Source of the DNA: Clostridiales bacterium
GTDB lineage: Bacteria; Bacillota; Clostridia; WRLR01
Direction of reading: 5' to 3'
Assembly: GCA_031287655.1 (NCBI GenBank)
Contig: JAITSR010000287.1
Location: forward strand, 1-5,939
Length of the DNA stretch: 5,939 nucleotides
Under the pieces are notes generated by a model, which was given only the letters and a program-made list of their open reading frames with translations, did not search any database and was not told the origin of the DNA. A program made the translations under genes and the position numbers. Below are positions 1-4,599 of this stretch, one piece after another. Position 1 is the stretch's first letter, and each line of letters begins with the position of its first letter.

Positions 1-170
1 TAGGGGAAGAACCAGTCGGAGACAAGGACGTCGGAGAAAGCGCGGCCCGCCGAGCCGCCCGCCCCGGCCGCAAGTACACCCGCGCCAAGGCCGCCGGTAT
101 ACGGCGTTCCGGTCAGCAAAAGAACAATCATCGTGATAAACGCAGCCGCCCTCTTTTTTGTGATACTCAT
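1..170 (-). CDS. Secreted protein with SLH-like motif, N-terminal fragment
   Basis: This is the first 56 codons of a gene that continues past the left edge. The protein starts MSITKKRAAA, followed by a hydrophobic stretch (about residues 11-20, FITMIVLLLT) and a Gly/Ala-rich segment, which is a typical signal peptide with a Lys/Arg N-region. Residues 45-56 read FSDVLVSDWFFP and the next codon starts TA, fitting Tyr. FxDV...W(F/Y) is how S-layer homology (SLH) domains begin, and such domains bind pyruvylated secondary cell-wall polymers. The start at 170 is chosen because GGAGG (179-183) lies 8 nt upstream. An in-frame ATG at 176 is too close to that site. A possible promoter lies at 233-263. 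The SLH call rests on a dozen residues, so the exported nature is firmer than the domain name. Confidence 0.7.
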   Translation of the reverse strand, partial: MSITKKRAAAFITMIVLLLTGTPYTGGLGAGVLAAGAGGSAGRAFSDVLVSDWFFP

Positions 171-176
171 GACCAT

Positions 177-414
177 TTCCTCCCATATGGAACTGCTCAA
201 CAATCTCGCAGTTCTTATTCGCCGAATTTGTAATTATCATATCACCCGTTTTTCAAATGTCAATCATTACCATCGTTTTGTTAAAAAATTTTACTGCACG
301 GGCAAATCTGTTAATTTTCGTATAGGGCGAACAGGCGGCAGCTTACGAGGGAAAGGCGGAAGCGAGCAGAAAGGAAGTTCCTTATTCAATCAATTTCGTA
401 ATCATTAAGTACGA
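177..414. other. Intergenic region, no gene seen
   Basis: This gap lies between the stop codon of the phosphodiesterase gene and the start of the SLH-like gene, both on the minus strand. It holds the candidate promoter at 233-263. I see no convincing hairpin plus T-run terminator after the phosphodiesterase stop; only a short palindrome (AAGGAA-g-TTCCTT, 371-383) is present. A plus-strand open frame crossing the gap has no ribosome site and no recognisable protein features. Confidence 0.6.
233..263 (-). promoter_or_regulatory. Candidate promoter for the SLH-like gene
   Basis: On the minus strand a perfect TTGACA (258-263) is followed after 19 bp by GATAAT (233-238). The spacer is longer than the usual 17 bp, which lowers confidence. 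The site lies about 60 bp upstream of the start codon in an AT-rich stretch. Confidence 0.45.
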
Positions 415-1794
415 TTATGGTGAGCGGAACAGGCCTAAAAGGGGCCGGCCGTCGATGCCGTCCGGCATGGACAGGCCGAGCGCGTGCGCGAACGTCGGCG
501 CGAGGTCCACGATCGACCCTTTTTCGAGCGCCGCGCCCGGTTCGATATCCGGCCCAAACGCGAACATCGTCGGCTGCGGCCCCTTGTCCGGCTGATACCC
601 GTGCGTCGCGCGCCCGAAGCGGTAGTCCGTGATGTCCAGCGGGCGCACGAGCGGGCGCTTCCAATCATTTGAAAAGGCCGTATAGCCGTCCGTCTCGAGC
701 ACAAAGGAAAAGCCGCCGCTCAAATGTTCCTCGCGCAGCGCTTCCTCCGCCGTGTACACGCGGCTGATCCCGTAAATCCCCTCATCGCACATGTGCCGAA
801 GCAGCGCGTGCGTCTTTTCATAGACGGCCGCATCCGACGGGTCTTTCAGAAACACCTGCGCGGACAGGGCGCACGCTTGACTGTACGCCGCGTAATCGAC
901 GAAATTTTGATCCTTATCCAATGTGATCAGGCCGTTCTCCGCGAAAAGCACGTTTGGCGCGATCGTCCGCTCGATGTTCATCTGCCCGTGGTCGCTCACG
1001 ATGAAAAAGTTCGTGTCGTCATAGACGCCCGCGTCCTGCGCCGCTTTGACAATATCGCCGAACCACATGTCGATTTCGTACAATCCCTGAGTGACCTGCT
1101 CCGAGAAAACGCCCGTTTGGTGGCGGTACGCGTCGACGTTCGCAGGGTGGACCATCAGAAGCTCAGGGCGGAACGCGCGGATCGTCGCGCAAGCGCAAGC
1201 GTGGATAAAGCGGTCGACCGCGGGGTGAAAGAGCGGGTCCTCGCGGCTGCGGAGCATATGCAGATTGGGTTCGACGACCGCGCGCATCACGTCGCCACTG
1301 CTGCCCGAGGCGGCAAAGCAGTCCCGATAACTCTCGCCCGCCGCTTGCGGCCAGTATTCGTCAACGAGCCAGTCGATCGAAGGGTCGAGGCCGGACACAG
1401 GCCAAAACACCCCCGCGGTCGTCAATCCGGCGGCCTTCGCGACGTCAAAGACCGTCCGCGCCTTCACGGACTCACGAAAGTGCATCCATTTTGAGCTGAG
1501 CTCCCCGACGCGGGCCTGCTCGTTGTTGATCACCCCGTGCCGGTCGGGATAGACGCCTGTCGCCATTGACGCGTGGCATGGATAGGTCACGGACGGATAC
1601 ACCGACCGCATGGCGTCCACGCGCGCCGTCCTGTCCCAGATCCGCTGAAAATTCGGCATTTTTTTCAGGGTTTCAAGGTCCTCCCGAATGAGCGCGTCCT
1701 CGGAAATCACAATCACCCGCCTGCCTTTGCCGTAAAACGCGCCCCTGTCGGCGCCCGCGCCCGCGTTCCCGCTGATGCTCCCAGTCCCAGTCAT
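415..1794 (-). CDS. Alkaline phosphatase superfamily phosphodiesterase / nucleotide pyrophosphatase-like enzyme
   Basis: The protein is 459 aa from ATG 1794, or 463 aa from ATG 1806. The fold is that of the type I phosphodiesterase/nucleotide pyrophosphatase branch of the alkaline phosphatase superfamily, two-metal enzymes that cleave phosphodiester or phosphomonoester bonds. The whole active-site set is visible (463-aa numbering): D37 in VISEDAL, nucleophile T74 in PSVTYPCHASMATGVYP, D225 and H229 in HPANVDAYRH, D272-H273 in IVSDHGQ, and H402 in ATHGYQP. A DIEPG / VDLAPT(F) / GLSMPDGIDGRPL tail, typical of the family, closes the protein. There is no signal peptide or membrane segment, so it is probably cytoplasmic. 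Start choice: GGAGG at 1800-1804 is 5 nt before ATG 1794, while GGAG is 7 nt before ATG 1806, so both are usable. The start region lies inside a 20-bp repeat (1800-1819). The substrate cannot be told from the sequence. Confidence 0.9.
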   Translation of the reverse strand: MTGTGSISGNAGAGADRGAFYGKGRRVIVISEDALIREDLETLKKMPNFQRIWDRTARVDAMRSVYPSVTYPCHASMATGVYPDRHGVINNEQARVGELSSKWMHFRESVKARTVFDVAKAAGLTTAGVFWPVSGLDPSIDWLVDEYWPQAAGESYRDCFAASGSSGDVMRAVVEPNLHMLRSREDPLFHPAVDRFIHACACATIRAFRPELLMVHPANVDAYRHQTGVFSEQVTQGLYEIDMWFGDIVKAAQDAGVYDDTNFFIVSDHGQMNIERTIAPNVLFAENGLITLDKDQNFVDYAAYSQACALSAQVFLKDPSDAAVYEKTHALLRHMCDEGIYGISRVYTAEEALREEHLSGGFSFVLETDGYTAFSNDWKRPLVRPLDITDYRFGRATHGYQPDKGPQPTMFAFGPDIEPGAALEKGSIVDLAPTFAHALGLSMPDGIDGRPLLGLFRSP

Positions 1795-1799
1795 ATAAG

Positions 1800-1819
1800 C
1801 CTCCATTTCGTCGCTCCGC
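1800..1819 (+). repeat. 20-bp direct repeat, copy 1
   Basis: The sequence cctccatttcgtcgctccgc occurs here and again, identical and in the same orientation, at 3592-3611. The match stops exactly at both ends (g/a before, t/a after). A chance 20-mer match in 6 kb is very unlikely. The copies sit at the edges of the AT-rich VWA/lipoprotein segment. This copy also carries the Shine-Dalgarno and start region of the phosphodiesterase gene. Confidence 0.85.
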
Positions 1820-1833
1820 TCTGTTATCGGTTG

Positions 1834-2568
1834 TCAAAGGGTCAAATGGATTTCCATAATAATTTTTTCACAAACGAAAAACTCCCGCAGAACAACTGCG
1901 CTCTGTGGGAGTTTTGTCCTTAGGACGATGTTTTTTATTACAGAATCCTGTACAGCCTGAAGCAGTTGGTCAGCTTTTTGCAACGCCGCGTTATGGTTGG
2001 TGGAGCCGGTTGAGTAAATGCTGTTAATAGCGGCAGAAAGCTGTGTCAATTCATTCGTAAACGCGCATACTTCCGACGCATTAGTGTTGAATTGAACAAT
2101 GGCTACATAGTTATTACCATTAGCCGCGAGGACTTGTTCGCAGAATTTGATTGCCGCTTGTTTTGTCCTTGTTAATGGGGTACCGGACATACTACCTGAG
2201 TTATCAAGTATTAACACGATATACCTCGTAACCGTTGTCGCTTGAGCAGCAACAACTCCCCGTAAAGCTCGTGAAATGACAAGAGGCTCGCTTGCCGACA
2301 TATCAATATCCTGCGGGTCTGCTGCGGACTCTGACACCTCAACGCTCATAGACTCATCTTCGTGTGTGAGTATGTACTCATCAAGCGAAAAGCAATCCGA
2401 ACTTTCAGTGCCACTTTCAATGGCTACGACTTCCGTTGTGGCTTCCGCGACGTTAGCGGTATCGTTAAACGGCTCATCTGCATAGGCGGTCATGCTTGGA
2501 ATGTTGAATACAGAAAATCCGGTCAACAGACAACCCGCCAATAACAGGCTTGTGATGCGTTTGAACAT
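1834..2568 (-). pseudogene. Secreted VWA-domain protein, truncated within the VWA domain
   Basis: The open frame has 244 codons. Residues 1-30 form a signal peptide ending AYA|DE (a LAGC motif at 10-13 looks too close to the start for a lipobox). Residues 31-110 are an acidic, Ser-rich linker. The VWA domain starts near 114: YIVLILDNSGSMSG carries MIDAS residues D122, S124 and S126, and STGSTN supplies T190. After KNIVL (residues 212-216), where VWA domains continue with a (T/S)DG loop that completes the metal site, the sequence becomes RTKLPQ and ends 28 codons later, encoded by the terminator-like hairpin and the upstream region of the next gene. About a third of the domain and any C-terminal region are missing, so the ORF looks like a broken gene with a non-native tail. 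The start is supported by GGGAG 8 nt upstream. VWA proteins bind ligands or proteins at the cell surface. This one could be co-transcribed with the lipoprotein 73 bp upstream. Confidence 0.75.
1877..1915 (-). terminator. Intrinsic terminator-like hairpin
   Basis: The arms AAAACTCCCGCAG (1878-1890) and CTGTGGGAGTTTT (1903-1915) pair over 13 bp with one G-T pair around a 12-nt loop. An alternative inner stem (CGCAG-aacaa-CTGCG) is also possible. Read on the minus strand, the hairpin ends in TTTTT followed by CGTTTG, a fair U-tract. It would end leftward transcripts from the VWA/lipoprotein genes. It lies inside the open frame of the VWA gene, upstream of the current stop codon, which is not where a terminator normally sits. 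Confidence 0.65.
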
Positions 2569-2591
2569 GATAAAGTCTCCCTCTAAATATT

Positions 2592-2615
2592 GATAACGCC
2601 TCTTCAGCGATTATC
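2592..2615. repeat. Short inverted repeat between lipoprotein and VWA genes
   Basis: GATAACGC (2592-2599) pairs with GCGATTATC (2607-2615) with one bulged base around a 7-nt loop. There is no T-run after it on the minus strand, so it is at best a weak terminator or a processing or attenuation hairpin in a lipoprotein-VWA transcript. Confidence 0.35.
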
Positions 2616-2641
2616 TACACGCTTAGTCAATCAGAATCTGC

Positions 2642-3442
2642 TTATTTTATGTCATAACTTGTTTTTATGGCATAAACTGTTTGTCCCTCCACTATATCTG
2701 TTCGTTGTACGATAGAGGTTGTTTCTTTGAGGCAAAATGCGGGACGCACACCGCTGTTAATATCGGCACTGCCGGAACCGACTCCGTTTTTTCCTATTGT
2801 GAAAATGGTATATGTTTCCCAAGTTTCGGGAGTTCGTGTCCAATAGGCGCACTCATCACCATTTGGCAGGGTTGCGCGTCGTCTGTTATAATCGTCTGCG
2901 AAATATTTTAGAACTTTGCCCTCAGAGACGCTTGCATCAGTTTTTGCTGCATTCAGTTCAACCAGCGAAAGCAGGAACACTTTTCGCGAGATCGTAGTCG
3001 TAGAATTACCAGTGACGCCTAAACTGGCTTTATCAGTTATAACTATCTCACTACTTACAATGGCATCTTGCACATATTGGCCCATAGAGTCAAAGAAATC
3101 CGCATTAAGATATGTATCGATACTACTGTTTTCGTAATACCCGCCGTATTCATAACTTGCCCACATATGACTCTCGTTTTCGTTAAATGGCATCGTTTTT
3201 TCTAGCAACTTATCGCGCAACAATAGTACATTGCCATTGTAATCAGATGACAAGACTAAGTAAGGCGTGTAAAAACCGTTTTCGTCAATGTACACAATAT
3301 ATCCCTGCTTGGAGTTTACATCATATGCCAACTCCCTCAATGTGTACGTTTTACCTTCTGAACACTCCGCGATATTACAACCACTAATACCCACTATCCA
3401 TATCAGCGGTAATATACAGATGAATAATTTTTGATAGAACAT
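2642..3442 (-). CDS. Lipoprotein with DUF6273-like domain
   Basis: The protein has 266 aa from ATG 3442. The N-terminus, MFYQKLF followed by a hydrophobic core and GISGC, is a lipoprotein signal with the modified Cys at residue 22. The rest looks like the DUF6273 family of Firmicute exported proteins: a SIDTYLNADFF segment, KVFLLSLVEL, YWTRTPE and a closing SGVRPAFCL. I recognise the pattern from the family; the function is unknown. Start: AGAGG (3452-3456) lies 9 nt before ATG 3442, while the longer frame begins with TTG 3463 without a ribosome site. A near-consensus promoter lies at 3476-3504, giving a leader of roughly 25 nt. The base composition is clearly more AT-rich than the phosphodiesterase or deacetylase genes. 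The gene precedes the broken VWA gene on the same strand. Confidence 0.8.
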   Translation of the reverse strand: MFYQKLFICILPLIWIVGISGCNIAECSEGKTYTLRELAYDVNSKQGYIVYIDENGFYTPYLVLSSDYNGNVLLLRDKLLEKTMPFNENESHMWASYEYGGYYENSSIDTYLNADFFDSMGQYVQDAIVSSEIVITDKASLGVTGNSTTTISRKVFLLSLVELNAAKTDASVSEGKVLKYFADDYNRRRATLPNGDECAYWTRTPETWETYTIFTIGKNGVGSGSADINSGVRPAFCLKETTSIVQRTDIVEGQTVYAIKTSYDIK

Positions 3443-3475
3443 ATACCTACACCTCTTAACCAAATGATGCTATCT

Positions 3476-3504
3476 ATTATATTACATTTATTTCCAAATG
3501 TCTA
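3476..3504 (-). promoter_or_regulatory. Sigma-A-type promoter of the lipoprotein gene
   Basis: On the minus strand TAGACA (3499-3504) is followed by a 17-bp spacer and a perfect TATAAT (3476-3481). Transcription would start near 3469, about 27 nt before ATG 3442. This supports ATG 3442 over the upstream TTG as start. It may also drive the downstream VWA gene, for which I find no good promoter of its own. Confidence 0.75.
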
Positions 3505-3564
3505 TTCGTTTTTTGTTATAGCTTCTCCCTTTAGGTTTCTGAATAACCATAGGGTGCCCCTCGA

Positions 3565-3589
3565 AGCGTGAAACAGACTGCTTCACGCT
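3565..3589. repeat. Perfect 8-bp inverted repeat after the GNAT gene
   Basis: AGCGTGAA (3565-3572) and TTCACGCT (3582-3589) are perfectly complementary around a 9-nt loop. It lies about 45 bp past the GNAT stop codon and right beside repeat copy 2. No T-run follows on the minus strand (GAGGGGC follows), so a standard intrinsic terminator is not supported. It could be part of a dispersed palindromic repeat. Confidence 0.5.
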
Positions 3590-3591
3590 AA

Positions 3592-3611
3592 CCTCCATTT
3601 CGTCGCTCCGC
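3592..3611 (+). repeat. 20-bp direct repeat, copy 2
   Basis: This is identical to 1800-1819 and in the same orientation. It sits between the GNAT stop codon and the 8-bp inverted repeat, at the right edge of the AT-rich segment. Read on the minus strand it again presents GGAG, a 7-nt spacer and ATG, here opening only a 36-codon frame. Confidence 0.85.
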
Positions 3612-3632
3612 ATCGAAATCGAAAGCCGCCTC

Positions 3633-4172
3633 TTACGGCAGCGCAAGTTCCATCACATAGTCGTCCATAAAGAAACCGCCGCCAATATCTGTTTTGATGG
3701 AATCGATCGTATCGAAGCCCATTTTTTTGTACGCCGCAATGGCGCCGTCGTTGTACTTGTTGACGGTCAATCGGATTTTGTGATAGTCGTATTCGCATCT
3801 GCAAAGCGCGATCGCCTCGTTCAGGAAGCCCCGTGCGACGCCGGTCCCGCGATGCCCCTTGTGAACATAGAGCTTGCTTCGCAGCAAATAGCCCGCCTTG
3901 GGCGCGACGCCGCAATAGCCGATCAGCGTATTATTCTTTATGTCCGCCGCCGTGAAATAGGTGTACTCGTTTTTTTGAATGTCGGTGAGGATTTGCTCCG
4001 CCGACTGGAATTTTGTCAGCATATAATCGACTTGGCTTTTGCCGATGATAGTTGTGTAATGATCGCGCCAGATTTCATCGGCGAGAGCGGCAATGGCGGC
4101 GGATTTCGCCTCCAAGTCGACGGAAGAATGTTTCGTGAGCTTTTGAAGCTCGAAGCCCCTTGTATATGACAT
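3633..4172 (-). CDS. GNAT family N-acetyltransferase
   Basis: The protein has 179 aa, the usual size for a single-domain GNAT, a fold that transfers an acetyl group from acetyl-CoA to an amine or similar acceptor. Motif A is LYVHKGHRGTGVARGFLNEA (residues 101-120); the H107-RGTGVA loop matches the R/Q-x-x-G-x-G/A pyrophosphate-binding signature. Motif B follows as LTVNKYNDGAIAAYKKMGF (135-153), with a conserved Tyr near the usual catalytic place. The end, IGGGFFMDDYVMEL, resembles stand-alone Firmicute acetyltransferases of the PaiA-like type, but the substrate cannot be inferred. Start: AGGAG (4179-4183) lies 6 nt before ATG 4172. An upstream in-frame ATG at 4202 overlaps the -10 box of the promoter and has no ribosome site, so it is rejected. 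The protein is probably cytoplasmic. The gene diverges from the deacetylase gene. Confidence 0.9.
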   Translation of the reverse strand: MSYTRGFELQKLTKHSSVDLEAKSAAIAALADEIWRDHYTTIIGKSQVDYMLTKFQSAEQILTDIQKNEYTYFTAADIKNNTLIGYCGVAPKAGYLLRSKLYVHKGHRGTGVARGFLNEAIALCRCEYDYHKIRLTVNKYNDGAIAAYKKMGFDTIDSIKTDIGGGFFMDDYVMELALP

Positions 4173-4200
4173 TGTAATCTCCTGTTTTTTTTCGTGGTTC

Positions 4201-4229
4201 ATTATATGTGTTGCGTCGCGTGATTACAA
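4201..4229 (-). promoter_or_regulatory. Promoter of the GNAT gene
   Basis: On the minus strand TTGTAA (4224-4229), a 17-bp spacer and a perfect TATAAT (4201-4206) form a good sigma-A-type promoter. Transcription would begin near 4194, leaving a leader of about 22 nt that holds the AGGAG site. Confidence 0.7.
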
Positions 4230-4324
4230 GGAGCATGTCGCTCGCAGTCCGCTCGCTCCCCGCTATGGAACCCTATGGTTCCCTTCGGCGGCTGCTTTGC
4301 AGCCTGAGCACCCTCCTTACTGCG

Positions 4325-4345
4325 GACAAGGGGAATCCCCTTGTC
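4325..4345. repeat. Perfect 21-bp palindrome
   Basis: GACAAGGGGA and TCCCCTTGTC form 10-bp perfect arms around a single central A. The near-zero loop favours a dimeric protein-binding site or a cruciform over an RNA hairpin. The site is about 95 bp upstream of the GNAT -35 box and about 85 bp upstream of the deacetylase -35 box. Confidence 0.65.
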
Positions 4346-4351
4346 AATCCC

Positions 4352-4390
4352 CAGTAAGTGTAACTTGCAATGATAATTTTACACTCACTG
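4352..4390. repeat. 12-bp inverted repeat with one mismatch
   Basis: CAGTAAGTGTAA (4352-4363) pairs with TTACACTCACTG (4379-4390) at 11 of 12 positions, with a 15-nt AT-rich loop. It is the last of the four inverted repeats in this gap and the closest to the deacetylase promoter. Confidence 0.55.
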
Positions 4391-4431
4391 CGCCCGCTGT
4401 CCTCCGGTTTGTTTCATTTATCATACAACGA

Positions 4432-4458
4432 TTAACATTCGCTCATTCGTGGTATAAT
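4432..4458 (+). promoter_or_regulatory. Candidate promoter of the polysaccharide deacetylase gene
   Basis: A perfect TATAAT (4453-4458) is preceded by TTAACA (4432-4437, one mismatch to TTGACA) with a short 15-bp spacer. Transcription would start near 4465, leaving an A-rich leader of about 135 nt before ATG 4600. The -10 box is convincing; the -35 spacing is not ideal. Confidence 0.5.
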
Positions 4459-4599
4459 ACATAGATAAGAAAAAGATAAACTACAAGGAAAAAATGGCCA
4501 TATGGAATCGTGAAATGAAAACAACCGTGAAAACAAAACACACAAAAGAAAAAGCCGAGCGGACAACTCTGATACGGCAATCTTGGGGAGGCTGTGCAA

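Larger units (their letters stand above)
4230..4431. other. Palindrome-rich intergenic region between divergent genes
   Basis: No gene is seen. The stretch holds four inverted repeats in a row: GGAACC-ctat-GGTTCC (4267-4282), GGCTGC-ttt-GCAGCC (4290-4304), a perfect 21-bp palindrome with 10-bp arms (4325-4345), and CAGTAAGTGTAA / TTACACTCACTG (4352-4363 / 4379-4390, 11 of 12 pairs, 15-nt loop). None is followed by a clear T-run. They may be a dispersed palindromic repeat, the remains of a mobile element, or operators for the two divergent promoters. Confidence 0.6.

Noticed and set aside
133..408. 91-codon plus-strand open frame over the first intergenic gap.
   Set aside because: It has no ribosome site, and its first part is antisense to the signal peptide of the SLH-like gene. 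The composition looks non-coding.
724..1494. 256-codon plus-strand open frame inside the phosphodiesterase gene.
   Set aside because: The minus strand carries a full metal-binding and nucleophile set of the alkaline phosphatase superfamily. The plus frame is Arg/Val/His-rich without recognisable motifs, as expected of an antisense frame in GC-rich DNA.
1877..1920. Hairpin at the VWA break point read as the end of an insertion sequence.
   Set aside because: No transposase, no matching partner end and no target duplication could be seen. The stem followed by a T-run fits a terminator better.
2597..2632. Possible promoter before the VWA gene (TTGACT with GATAAT on the minus strand).
   Set aside because: The two boxes are only 9 bp apart, far too close for a sigma-A-type promoter, and no box sits at 16-18 bp.
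3443..3463. Upstream TTG start for the lipoprotein.
   Set aside because: It has no ribosome site and would put the AGAGG motif inside the coding region. ATG 3442 with that motif gives a standard-length lipoprotein signal.
3545..4280. 11-bp inverted match, AACCATAGGGT at 3545-3555 and its complement at 4270-4280.
   Set aside because: Several 11-bp matches are expected by chance in 6 kb on two strands. The surrounding bases do not align well enough to call a repeat.
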